A stretch of 26,203 nt of DNA from CAZGIF01 sp964526045 (GTDB lineage: Bacteria; Patescibacteriota; Gracilibacteria; Absconditabacterales; Absconditicoccaceae). The translations under genes were made by a program, and so were the position numbers. Location of the stretch: positions 1 to 26,203 of the forward strand of contig CAZGIF010000010.1 in assembly GCA_964526045.1 (NCBI GenBank). Reading direction: 5' to 3'. Positions 1 to 10,085 of this stretch are shown here, in pieces (position 1 is the stretch's first letter; every line of letters starts with the position of its first letter). Under the pieces are notes generated by a model. The model was given only the letters and a program-made list of their open reading frames with translations. It ran no database searches and was not told where the DNA came from.

Positions 1-148
1 TGAAAATATCACCTTTTTTCTTCAACTTTTGTTTTTAGAATTTCCTATATAGCAAGAAACCTTCCCATCTCATGATATTACTATCACTTTGCTCACAGAT
101 AGCTCACTTTCTAGAAAACAAAGGTTTTTTGTCGAAAAAGGTGCACTG

Positions 149-1219
149 ATGGCTAGCCATACGCACATGTACTTCAAAACAGACACAACTCAAACTACAA
201 CACACGTAGAATGAATACAGCACAAAAGCCTAGTTGCAATCGTTGATGGAATCAATCTTACAAAAGAACTGATAACAAAACCTGCAAATATTGTAACACC
301 AGACTACCTTACAGAATTTTGTACAAAAACATTTTGAACCTGACACGGTATACGTGTTAATGTTCTTGGAAAAAAAGACCTTGAAAAGGAAGGAATGTGA
401 TGTTTCTTAGCTGTAAGTCAATGATCATCATTTGAACCTCGTTTGATTACTTTGGAATACGCACCAAAATGAACAGAAAAAGAAGCACCACTCGTTTTGG
501 TTTGAAAATGACTATGTTATGATAATGGTTGAATGTATATGAAACCATATCCGCATGCAAATGACATGCATGGAGATATGTGATGAGCAGCAACTGTTTT
601 GGGAGTAATGTCAGCCCTTCACAAACTTTGAATCAAAAAGCGTGTTGTCTGAGCAATATGAGTAACAGAAAATATGGTAGATGCGTTAGCATACAGAAAT
701 GGAGACGTTTTAACGGCACGCAATGGTAAAACTGTCTTTGTAGAACACTCTGATGCAGAATGAAGATTGGTTTTGGCAGATGTGCTTTCTTATGTATCTG
801 ACACCTATACACCACGTATGATTATTGATTTTGCTACTTTGACATGAGCATGTGTGAGAGCACTAGGTGAAATGTACACAGGTATTATATGATACAATCA
901 AAAAGTCATCGATACAATCAAAAAAATATGAGACAATGAAACAAATGAAAAAGTACGACAATTACCACTCGACAAAGACTGCACACAAGCTCTTACAAAA
1001 ACTGTAGCAGATCTATCAAATGTGGGATCTCTTGATGGTATGATGTGAGCATCTACTGCAGCTGCCTTTTTGAGCAACTTCGTTGGAGATACTAACAAAC
1101 GAATTCATTGTGATATAGCGGGTACATCGTGAAGAGACAAAATGAGAAGATCGTATGATAGCATCAAATGAGTATGAACATGAGCAATGGTACATACGAT
1201 TTTGGAGTATATTATGTAA
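149..1219 (+). CDS. pepA: Leucyl aminopeptidase, M17 family (5' part uncertain)
   Basis: Cytosolic two-metal aminopeptidase that releases N-terminal residues from peptides. Visible M17 landmarks are the KELITKPANIVTP segment, VGKG with the active-site Lys near residue 120, the DNGG metal region, DAEGRL with the catalytic Arg near residue 206, and FATLTGA. Many of these glycines are TGA codons. CGA at 956-958 sits where the family has Trp before LPL, and CGA at 1100-1102 sits at the Trp two residues before His in the W-x-H-x-D-I-A-G motif. The encoded 356 residues are short for M17 (about 480). The frame stays open upstream of this ATG and still reads like the end of the N-terminal domain (EKGALMAS), back to an in-frame TAG at 50-52. 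The chosen ATG is therefore the first in-frame ATG after the TAG, not a confident start. The true gene probably begins left of the window, or its N-domain is lost. Confidence 0.9.
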
Positions 1220-1281
1220 TATATTTAGTCAATTTTTTGTATTCAGATACGTCTAGTTTATTTGTACTACGTACTGATTAG

Positions 1282-1307
1282 CCTCCTTCTTTAGGAGGTT
1301 TTTTTTT
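1282..1307 (+). terminator. Rho-independent terminator after the aminopeptidase
   Basis: A 6-bp stem (CCTCCT at 1282-1287 with AGGAGG at 1293-1298) closes a 5-base loop and is followed directly by nine T residues. It lies 62 bases after the aminopeptidase stop codon. Confidence 0.85.
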
Positions 1308-1348
1308 GATTACACAAAACTAAGAAATAGTTATATTTATAAGTAAAA

Positions 1349-1376
1349 TTGACATATTAGACAAAAGTAATATAAT
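1349..1376 (+). promoter_or_regulatory. Consensus sigma-70 type promoter for the lipoprotein gene
   Basis: TTGACA at 1349-1354, a 16-base spacer and TATAAT at 1371-1376. Both boxes are perfect consensus. The next start codon is at 1408. Confidence 0.8.
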
Positions 1377-1402
1377 AAAATTACTTTTTTAGTTTAGCAA
1401 TA
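1372..1402 (+). repeat. Upstream element shared with the ybbA leader
   Basis: The stretch from the -10 box to just before the lipoprotein start (TAATAAAATTAC, T-run, GTTTAGCAAT) is almost identical to the leader of the ABC ATPase gene at 5259-5288 (TAATAAAATTTAC, T-run, GTTTTGCAAT). It may be a conserved initial-transcribed or translation-leader motif. Confidence 0.45.
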
Positions 1403-1407
1403 ATATA

Positions 1408-2586
1408 ATGAGATTTAATAAAGAGCTCTTTCTTTGAGAAGAATTGAAATGAGAAGAATGAACAAGAAAAAAAATTATATCAAATATTATACTATTTTCA
1501 CAATTACTCTTATTTGCTGCTTGTAGTTCAGACAAAAAAATTGATCAATACGAGAGAGTACTACCTATAGTAGAACAAAGCACTCCAAAAGTACACTGAG
1601 TATCCAACAAAAAAACAACTGAGAATCTAGATAGTGAATTTGATCACAAAAAAGTAATAGCATTAAATACATTTATTCTCAATAAAAAAACAAAAACACA
1701 TTCTATCACAAAAAAAGAATGTGAAGTATTTTTTGATTATGCAGATCCAGAACTACTTGAACAATATACGACATATCTTCATGATATATGAGTGCCACTT
1801 TCGTATGAACATCTTAATAATTTTTTTGAAAAAAAATGATATATCATAGATAGACATTGAATAGATGATATTTACTTTAAGCCCATAGATGACAAAATAG
1901 TGTTCTCAACTGATATAGACGTTATTCACAAACTTTTTGAGTGATATACATTGGACACATCAGTGCCAGTATATATTGTCAGCATGAATAGACCTGGTAT
2001 TCAAATAGATTGACGTGCATTGGTTAGCAAAGCAGTATATAATAAAGCTCAAACCTCCAATGACAAACTCCTCAACAAAATAGCATACAATGAACTTACA
2101 CATAGTTTGTTATACAAGCATATTGAAATACTACAGTCAAAAACAAATCAAACCTTGCATATAGATTGAGAAACAATGACAGTCAATCAGGCGAAAGAAT
2201 TTTTGTCAAATGTTGTTGAAGTATGATTTGAGTATGAATCTTATAAAAACACACAAAGAGCAAGTCTCGACGCTATGTGATATATAACTCTTTGTCTAGA
2301 ACATAATATCAATTTTCTGGAAGAAGAATTTGTGCCTGACGGTATTATTGACAGCAATAGTAATTTGACGTATGCCTCTCATTTTACAGTTATGAAATTT
2401 GGTTATCAAACGCTCTTTCAATATATGACAGAACAAGAAAAAATACTCATCAAAACAGATAGCAATATCGAGCCTATCTTTGAAGCAATAGCTCACAAAT
2501 ATCATAAAGAAATTTATGCAGCATATCTGCAAAAATGAATAAAAATAATGAAAGAATTAAAAAAAATAAAGAATAGAGAAAAATAA
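1408..2586 (+). CDS. Putative lipoprotein, function unknown
   Basis: A 392-residue protein that I do not recognise. Residues about 20-40 form a basic then hydrophobic segment ending FAACSS, which looks like a lipobox with Cys near residue 39, so an exported lipid-anchored protein is likely. The stretch before the signal is unusually long and acidic. The true start could be the in-frame TTG about 13 codons later. The rest is soluble, rich in Asp, Glu, Lys and Ile, with no motif I can name. An internal NELTHSLLYKHIE segment has an ELTH run that is not a proper HExxH site. TGA is used as Gly throughout and the gene ends at TAA. It is driven by the promoter at 1349-1376 and convergent with trmB. 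Confidence 0.8.
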
Positions 2587-2624
2587 GACAAAAAAAACAA
2601 CACATCAACATCCTCATATACATT

Positions 2625-3284
2625 CTAGTTTTTTTGTCGTACAGCATAATGAACTGTTCTCCCAGCTGCGACAAACTTTTTCTCGTAGTGAGTTATGATT
2701 CCATGATGCTCAGACAGCAAAGGGGAAGTATACAAATCGTGGGTAACAGATTGCAAGGTTCGTTTGCCATGTTCTTGAATACTTTGAAGAGAATATGCAA
2801 ACAGATCCGCATCATCAGTTTTGAGCCTCAAGATTCACGTCTTTGACAAAAGTTTGTAATACATATCCAAAAAACGTTTAAACGTCAGTCTTCTTTTAGT
2901 GTCTATTGTTTTGGGTCTTGGATCAGGATGAACAATTCGAATATCATCTATTTCTCACGGAGAAAAAACAGTTTCTAAATGGTGAATTATCATACGAACA
3001 AATCACGCATTTTTTAGTCAAAATTCGTCGATTTTTTGAGCTCACGCCCAAATTCTATCTCACTTGATATCGATTCAGACAAAATTTGTGTCAGGAAAAA
3101 TCTTTGCAAGTCATGTTGTATATTCTCCATATCCACATGCCAATTCAACTACCAATGGATTTGTATTTTGAAAAAAATCCGAACGTCGATGTCCAGCAAT
3201 TGTGCGATAGAGGTCATCTTTATGCTCAATAACACGAGGATGAGACTGACTTGTAAGATACTTGTAACGTTTTCTTCTTGCCAT
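2625..3284 (-). CDS. trmB: tRNA (guanine-N7)-methyltransferase
   Basis: A 219-residue SAM-dependent enzyme that makes m7G46 in tRNA. Visible features are the basic start MARRKRYKYL, the SAM-binding VVELACGYGEYT (motif I, Gly-rich), VGIDIKGDRIW (motif II, where TrmB has GIDIK), the signature HPDPRPK followed by KRRL, and LRLKTDD (normally L.TD). The usual Trp of DPWPK is Arg here, written AGA. A CGA lies where relatives carry a Trp before F.N.NP, consistent with CGA=Trp. The start is the ATG at 3284, giving normal family length. It is divergent from the rRNA methyltransferase and 94 bases apart, so the two probably share that promoter region. Confidence 0.93.
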
Positions 3285-3378
3285 TGTACCAATATTAGAT
3301 AAACTTGATATGATTAAGCCCAGTTGTAACCGTCCACTTAGCTTAAGCGTACTTTATCTATGTCAATTCCATTTGCAA

Positions 3379-4512
3379 ATGTTATTAATTTCATGTCCAT
3401 TTTGAATGGCAAATATGCTTAGCACCGAACTAAAAAGAATATGAGATTATGGAACTCACAATTCGTTTAGAACTGGAACATATATCGAATGATCTGTTGA
3501 AGACATGTATCGTGTCAATATTCATTCAAGACTTGCAAACAAAATATACCTTCGTATTGCAGACCAAAAAATTCATAATTTTGATGATTTGTTTGAAATG
3601 GTAAAAAAAATAGAATGGTCTGACCGACTCAAGCCCTGACACCCTTTTACTATCCAAATTGAGACAAGAAAATCTTGGGTTGATAGTAGAAAAGCCTGAC
3701 AAAAAATCACACACAAAGCTATACTTTCAAAACTTTACCCTGACCAAGAAGATATACAATTTGATCGTGCAAAACAGCCACTAGAAATTTTTGTATCGGC
3801 GGTGGGTTCATTTGTACAAATCTTTATAAACACATCTGGAGCATGATTGCACAATAGATGATATAGAACTGAAGCTTGAGAAGCTCCTCTCAAAGAAAAC
3901 CTCGCTGCAGCAACATTGATTTGGTCATGACGAAATCATAAATTTCCGTTGGTTGATCCGTTTTGCTGATCTGGAACATTGCTCATAGAAGCAGCTATGG
4001 TAGGACGCAATATCGCTCCAGGACTCAATAGACATTTTGCGTTTCAAGATTTTCCAACATATCAAGCAGATATTTTTGACAAACTTATCAAAGAAGCAAA
4101 AGATGCCATTTATGACAAGAGTTATGACATACAATGACGAGATATAGACCCTGACGTCTTGGGAAAAGCACAAGCAAATGCAGAACGTGCGTGAGTGTCA
4201 GACACTATTATTTTTGAACAATGTGATTCTCTCGATAAAATGAAAAAGCTTCAAATAAAAGAACAAACATATCGAGTGTCAAATCCTCCATATGGGAAAA
4301 GACTTATGAAAGAAACATCAGAAAAAAGCGTCCTCTACAAATTGTATACAACAATGGCGACGTTTTTTGAAAAAAACTGACCATTACAATGATGATGGAT
4401 TAGTTGATTTTATGGGTGTACGATTTTTTGTAAACCATATAGACGAAAAAGCAAACGTCTCAAAAATTGAGCAGACGAGTGTTTTTTGTGGAAAAAAAGA
4501 ATAGGAGGATAA
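3379..4512 (+). CDS. rlmL: RlmL/YpsC-type 23S rRNA guanine-N2 methyltransferase (THUMP + MTase)
   Basis: A 377-residue protein. The start resembles the family opening (LLISCPFGMANMLSTELK, like ATTPRGLE..L..EL). A THUMP-type RNA-binding region follows to about residue 150, then the Rossmann MTase with DPFCGSGTLLIEAA (SAM loop) and the catalytic SNPPYGKR motif typical of exocyclic N2-guanine methylation. The tail is KRLKNGADECFLW, where the family has YNG..EC. CGA at 3931-3933 aligns with the conserved Trp nine positions upstream of the Asp-Pro of DPFCGSG. The ATG at 3379 was preferred over later in-frame ATGs because the family motif starts there. It is shorter than E. coli RlmL, which is fused to RlmK, and matches the single-domain Firmicutes form. 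The exact target base is inferred. Confidence 0.9.
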
Positions 4513-4542
4513 AAAAAACTTTTATTTATTATATAAACTCTA

Positions 4543-5232
4543 ATGCTACGTTTTTTATCATTGTGTATGGTTGGGATCCTGCTTGTTTGATGTTCATCAA
4601 CTCCAAAACCCGATACGACAACACAAACATGACAAACAGAACAAACACAAAACAATACAGATACAACGCAAACTAAAAAAATAGTTGCACTTTGAGATAG
4701 CCTCACAGCATGATATCAACTACCACCAGAAGAATCGTATCCATCACAACTGCAAGCAATTTTGCAACGTCAATGATATATCTATGACATTATCAACTGA
4801 TGAAATAGTTGAGATACCGCTTCCCAACTCAAAGATAGACTCACTCGATCATTGGAACAAGTCCAAGCATGAGATATTGCACTGCTTGTGATTTGAGCAA
4901 ACGATTGACTGCAATGACGTGATTTACAACAGATGGAAGACAACATAGTTGCTATCATCAACACACTTAAACAAAAAGAGCTGACGGTCGTTTTGTGAGG
5001 TATGCAAGTACCAACAAACATGGGAAGTGATTATACAAGAGATTTTCGTGACGCTTTTCCTCGTATTGCAGAACAAACAGATGTTTTTTTCTTTCCGTTC
5101 TTTTTGGAATGAGTTGCAACAATACCAGAACTTAATCTTGGAGATTGAATTCATCCAAAAAAAGAATGATATGCTATCATTGCTAATAATATAGCTACCT
5201 TTTTGATAGAAAACTGAATAGTGACTCAATAA
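4543..5232 (+). CDS. tesA: TesA-like SGNH arylesterase/lysophospholipase, lipoprotein
   Basis: A 229-residue secreted esterase. The N-terminus has a hydrophobic run ending LLVGCSS, a good lipobox with Cys near residue 20, then a Thr/Gln/Asn-rich linker to about residue 45. SGNH blocks follow: ALGDSLTAGY with nucleophile Ser53, NGGNSGDTA (block II Gly), IGANDGLQG (block III Asn) and GDGIHPK with Asp201 and His204. CGA at 4846-4848 falls on the Trp of the family's RL.W.L segment. Expected chemistry is hydrolysis of acyl esters or lysophospholipids on the outer face of the membrane. The ATG is 30 bases after the rRNA methyltransferase stop. It sits directly before an ABC ATPase and permease of the YbbA/YbbP type, the same neighbours as in E. 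coli, which suggests a shared role in envelope lipid handling. Confidence 0.92.
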
Positions 5233-5258
5233 AAAAAATAAAAATAAAATAGAAACGA

Positions 5259-5288
5259 TAATAAAATTTACTTTTTTGTTTTGCAATG
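5259..5288 (+). repeat. Leader element of ybbA, copy of the 1372-1402 motif
   Basis: It lies immediately before the ATPase ATG and ends in GCAATG. It matches the lipoprotein leader at 1372-1402 apart from a one-base insertion, a one-base deletion and one substitution. No clear -35 box is seen at the expected distance. Confidence 0.4.
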
Positions 5289-5951
5289 ATCGATATTAAA
5301 CAACTCAATAAGTCATACAAAAGTCCAGAGAATACAACTACAATATATAAAGACCTTAACCGACATGTCGAATCTTGATCGTTTGTCTGTATAATGTGAC
5401 GTAGTGGAAGTGGAAAATCTACACTATTGCAATTGCTTTCTGGGTTACAAAAACCAGATACATGAACAATCGCAGTCAATGATATGCAACTACAAACCCT
5501 CACGCAACAACAAGCAACACAACGAAGGGGTCAGAATATCTCTTTTGTTTTTCAACAGTTTCACCTTTTGCCACATTTGACGGTAGAAGAGAATATTTTG
5601 TTGCCAGTGCATATAAACAAATTGGAACAAAATTTTGATGTAAAAACAATTTTGCAAAAAGTATGAATTTCGGAGAAAATAAATGCATATCCTGAACAAT
5701 TGAGTTGATGAGAACAACAAAGAGTCGCGATTGCAAGAGCCTTTATTGCAAAAACTCCAATATTATTGGCAGATGAACCAACATGAAGCTTGGATGATGC
5801 CAATGCACATGCTATTTTGTGATTGATGAAAGAACTACACGAAGAAACCAAAAATACAATTGTTATGATTTCACACGATACTATGGCTGCAAAATATGCG
5901 GATATTGTGTATCGCGTAGCAGATTATGGACTACAAACTACTAGTATCTAA
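5286..5951 (+). CDS. ybbA: ABC transporter ATP-binding protein, YbbA/LolD type
   Basis: A 221-residue ATPase of the MacB/LolD/YbbA class. Visible features are Walker A GRSGSGKST at about residues 38-46, the Q-loop region FVFQQFHLLP, signature LSGGEQQ near residue 139 (its two glycines are TGA TGA at 5706-5711), Walker B ILLADEPTGS near residue 160, and the switch His in MISHD. CGA codons at 5361-5363 and 5523-5525 fall on hydrophobic positions beside conserved residues, which fits Trp better than Arg; the conserved Arg at the second site is the next codon, AGG. It would energise the permease that starts 25 bases downstream. It lies 53 bases after tesA. Confidence 0.93.
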
Positions 5952-5976
5952 ATTTTATAGGTCAAATAGAATTATT

Positions 5977-8702
5977 ATGAAACAATCTCTTTGATATACA
6001 CTTTTGCAAAAAAAACGAAAAAAATTTGTCTGACTTTTTGTTCGATTGTTTTTGTGATCGGTGTTTTTTATGTGAGTGACAAGTTTTGTATACAATGTAC
6101 GTCAAAGTATCGTTGCAGAGATAAAACCCATATTGGGTGCGGATCTACGTATAGAAAGCAACACCTGACGAACACAAGCACAGCTTGATGCAATAGCTAG
6201 TATTACAACACAATATGACGCTCAATACAACCAAAAAGTAAGTTTTTTTTCGACTCTTGCTTGATCTGGTGAAACAGTAAGTTTTAGTGTTATTTGAGTA
6301 CAAACAGGATATCCATATTATGGAGAAGTCGTTCTTGATTGAGAAAAAGCTCGAAACATAGATCTTTTGGCAAACAAGTGAGTTTTGGTCGACAAATGAT
6401 TATTGTCAATACTATGAGATCAAAATACGATCAAATTATGAGACAATATCTTTGAAGTTCGTTGAGCATTTGAAGAGATACCTTGAGCGATGTCAGCAAA
6501 TCCACTTGATGAAGGTCGTAGTATTTTGGTATTATACGATCAGATAATCCAAACTGACTTGGTAGGACTATGAAGTAGAGTTTGATATGAACTTTCGATC
6601 AAAACTACAGTACAAGAAGATATTCAACCCATCAAAGACTTTATAAAATCACAAGAAATATTCTACGGATATGACATCGATGACTATGAAAGTAGTTCAG
6701 AATCTATCCAAGATAGAATAGCTGATTTTTATAGATTTTTGGGGTTGATAATAGCTGCAAGCGTGCTATTGGTTTGAGTAATTGTTTATTTTTTGATTCA
6801 TAGTTTTTTTGTAGGAGAGCAAAAACATTGGACATTATTGGCTTTATTTTGAATCAACAAAAAACATATACTTTGAATTATTATATCAGGGTTTGCAATT
6901 GTAAGTGTACTTTCGTTTGTGACAGCATATGCAATCAGTTATGTAATTTTTGAACAACTGGGACAGTTAGAAATCACTGAATGATTCTTTTTGGACACAT
7001 GATCTGTAATCAAAGCGTTGATAATTTCATGAGTTTTTGTAGCAATTTCATTGATTCCACATGTCGTCAATTTTGCGAATATGCCTGTATTACAATGATT
7101 ACAAGCATCACAATCACTAACGTGATCTAAGTCAGAAAAAACTTCTTTTTTGGTTTTGGGAGTAATATGAGTGATTAGCGTATATTGATTGATGTACGAA
7201 AATGCTCTCGATTGAATATTGTGGTGAATATGAACGTGCTTGGTAATTTGAGGAATTGCGTTATTGGGGCAAGGGGTGATGTATGCTTTGTATACAATGC
7301 AAAAAAAGATTGCTGACTCCAAAAAAAGTACATATACTTTTGCACGTATGGACTGAGTTCGTCGCTTGGTAAAACCTTGAAATATGACATGACTTTTGAG
7401 CGCAAGTTTGTGAATCACAATGATTTTGCTACTTGTTGTATGATCAATATCACTCAGTTTTCAAAAAACATTGGAAGAATCACAAAACGACGTACCATGA
7501 CTATTTGCTCTCAATATTTTGAAAGAAAATGCCCCAAATATAGAAAAAATATTGGAAGAAGAGCAAAAAAAGGCTTCTAGTGAAATATCATATACTTTGT
7601 ATGGACGTATTGCCGCAAGAATAGAGACAATAAATAACACTTCTTTGACTCAATATCTAGATCAAAAAGAAGGAGTTACGTCAGAAAACGAGAACACACT
7701 TGGTTCTTGAAATACACTCTCATGACAAAATGCACGCTGAGGTTTTTGATGACGTTGACGTTTTACAAGAGAATTTAATACAACAGATAGTGAATTGGCA
7801 TCAGACCCAATTGTAGCATGAACAACTAACCTTGGAATATGAGAGATGTCGCTTGATGAACAGTTTGCTGAAGATTTATGAGTTGGTATTTGAGATACAA
7901 TCGGAATATCAATTATATGAAGGACATTTGAACTGAAAGTTGTTTGAATTAGATGACGTAGTACATCACCATGACCATTCTTTTTCATTCAACTACCACG
8001 CGAGTGATTTGAAGATGCACCCAAAACGTTTTTCTTATCAGTTGATACAGACAAACAGCGTGCAGAAGTGATACAAAACCGTATTGTTCAAGAGATATGA
8101 AATCATATTACATTTATAGATACGTGAGCATTGTTTGATACAATNNNNNNNNNNNNNNNNNNNNNNNNNNNNNNNNNNNNNNNNNNNNNNNNNNNNNNNN
8201 NNNNNNNNNNNNNNNNNNNNNNNNNNNNNNNNNNNNNNNNNNNNATATATAAAACCAGCTGCAATAAGAGTACGCATTGCTAATAAAAAAAGAGATATGA
8301 AATCATATTACATTTATAGATACGTGAGCATTGTTTGATACAATTAGTGAATTAACGAACTCTTTTATTCAAGCAATTTTGACGTTATTTGGTATATTAT
8401 TCGTTTTTGGGCTATCAGTATTTTGGTACAGCGTACAACAATCGCAAGCACTAGATGCATACATTCGCAAACTATACAATCGATATTGAGCAACAATACA
8501 ATACATGAACATATATTTTTGGTCACAACGATGACACTTTTTGTGATTCGTAATCATAACGTGAATCGTTTTGGCGTGAGTTGCAATTACGTTTATATAT
8601 TCATCACGAAACTATTTTCGTATTGCTCGATGAGAAAGTCTATTCGTACTTGTTGTGTGTCTGACAACTATTTTTGTTATACTCTTCACACAAAAAAAAT
8701 AA
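5977..8702 (+). CDS. ybbP: ABC permease, YbbP/FtsX-MacB superfamily (interrupted by assembly gap)
   Basis: A large inner-membrane subunit. It has one N-ter TM segment, a periplasmic domain of about 200 residues, a three-TM FtsX-like block (around 6730-7080), two more TM segments (around 7140-7290), another TM then a second periplasmic domain rich in Gly/Arg/Asn around 7700-7800, and a final three-TM block at 8340-8700. This two-times-FtsX layout is that of YbbP. As given, the frame changes across the 100-N gap. Removing 8145-8344, which holds the Ns and a repeat of the flanking 55 bases, restores one frame of 2526 bases or 841 residues. CGA at 6043-6045 lies inside the first TM segment, where Trp is acceptable and Arg is not. 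It is probably a lipid or lipoprotein export or remodelling transporter with the upstream ATPase and TesA. Confidence 0.88.
8090..8344. repeat. 55-bp exact direct repeat flanking the gap, with a 55-bp chimeric insert
   Basis: Bases 8090-8144 are identical to 8290-8344. Bases 8245-8299, immediately after the Ns, are identical to 11392-11446 inside the coiled-coil gene. The two identities overlap by the 10 bases AAGAGATATG (8290-8299), which occur at both parent sites. Both repeats being exactly 55 bases points to the word size of a de Bruijn assembler rather than to biology. Confidence 0.85.
8145..8244. other. Assembly gap, 100 N
   Basis: A run of exactly 100 Ns, a scaffolder default length, inside the permease gene. 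The flanking overlap indicates that nothing is actually missing. Confidence 0.97.
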
Positions 8703-8729
8703 ACTGACTAGTATTAGAAGTATTGAAAC

Positions 8730-9947
8730 TTATTTGGAAGTATGAAACAACTCAAGTAACTTAGTAGAGTTTATAATATCATACGTACTATATCAAGGAT
8801 CTGGAAGATCAACAACTGGCAATCAAAACGTATCTTCAAATATATACTTAAAGGTATTAAATGTCTTTCAGTTATCATATTGCTTAACTTTATTTTGAAG
8901 ATTTCAGTCAGAATAAAATTCTGCGACAAATTCGTTCGTATTTTTCTGTGCATAATCTTTGTCCAATCATGATTTGTTGATATAATCCATATAAGATAAT
9001 CTAAACTCTCTTAACTCTACAAGCTTTTCAAAATCATCATGATATGTTGCAGCGTGGACATATTCATGAACTGTATATTTCATTACATATTGTGGTGTTA
9101 CGGATGCATCAAGATAAGTTAGAGGTTTAAGAGAATTAACTGGCAGATATATCATTGGATTTGGAACTACAAATGGCTTATAACAAGGGTTTTTGACATC
9201 ACCATAGGTAATTTTAGTTTTGATGACATTTTCATTTTTTTTCAATGCTTCTATCAAAGGCATATATGGTCTTGTTAATTCAGAATCTTTAGTAAAAAGA
9301 TCAAAAACAACATTACAGTTTTTGGGATCATTTGTACCTATAATTTTTTCTAGATTCGTTGGAGTAAAAGAGTCTTCATATTCAAAATCTACTCAAGGAT
9401 ATCAAAAGACATGAGGAAAAAGTAGGAAGCGTAAAGCGGTTGCTTCCTGTTTTATTTTAGTTAAAGATTCTTTTTGTTCTGGAGTAAGGTTTTTATTATC
9501 TGTTTGTAACTCCTTTAATAAACTCATCAATTCCGAATCCCTGAGTGCTGCTCAAGGATCGGATAAAAAAAGAGAACTCAATCATTTCTCTTTAAAGTAG
9601 GAGTAAATATTCACAAATGACTTTAAAACCAGACCTTTATCTGACATCAGGAGAACTTTTTTGTCGGGACCAAAGTAAAGACCATTTTTAGATAATTTTT
9701 TTACTGGATTTGGTAGTTTTTGTATGTAATCGGCGAAGTTTTTTATGGGAATTTGTACGGGAGTTGGTAGTTCTTTCAATATTTTTGATCAGTATTTTGA
9801 TCAGTATTTAGCTACTAGGTTTGGTAATTTTTCATCAAAAAGCTCAAAGACTTCTTCAGAAATACTAGCTCAAGTTTTGAATACAAAAGATGTTGTAATA
9901 TCAATCTTTTCTTTTCACGAACTATGATCCAGATGATGAGCTCCCAT
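8730..9947 (-). CDS. Putative HExxH zinc metallopeptidase, family unknown
   Basis: A 405-residue protein with TVHEYVHAATYH, a zinc HExxH motif with His294, Glu295 and His298. About 40 residues later comes NEFVAEFYSD, where Glu339 or Glu343 could be the third metal ligand, as in gluzincins. I see no signal peptide or membrane segment. The first third contains GSKYGSKY, made by a tandem TTTTGATCAGTA repeat, and several Lys/Pro-rich stretches. The middle has a helical segment rich in Glu, Gln and Lys. The ATG at 9947 is the first after a consensus-like promoter at 9981-10009. It is convergent with the permease, 27 bases apart. Composition is AT-rich. A cytosolic protease, or an effector exported by a non-classical route, are both possible; substrate unknown. 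Confidence 0.82.
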
Positions 9948-9980
9948 AAAATTTAGTTTTATTATGTAAAGTATTATTTA

Positions 9981-10009
9981 ATTTTACATTTTTATACATC
10001 ACTTGTCAA
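9981..10009 (-). promoter_or_regulatory. Promoter of the metallopeptidase gene
   Basis: On the minus strand, TTGACA (10009-10004) and TAAAAT (9986-9981) are separated by exactly 17 bases. The ATG follows 33 bases later. Confidence 0.75.
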
Positions 10010-10085
10010 ATATGAACAGCAAACACTTGATTTATAATATTAAATAGTAATACTATTGACTTACGCTTTATTATAAATTAATAGA

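Noticed and set aside
2107..2140. Zinc protease motif in the lipoprotein (NELTHSLLYKHIE)
   Set aside because: The order is ELTH, not HExxH, and no partner ligands are visible.
4503..4508. AGGAGG as ribosome-binding site for tesA
   Set aside because: It lies inside the end of the rRNA methyltransferase gene, 34 bases from the tesA ATG, with no start codon at the proper distance.
9784..9809. Tandem TTTTGATCAGTA repeat as a regulatory site
   Set aside because: It is inside the metallopeptidase coding frame and simply encodes GSKY twice.
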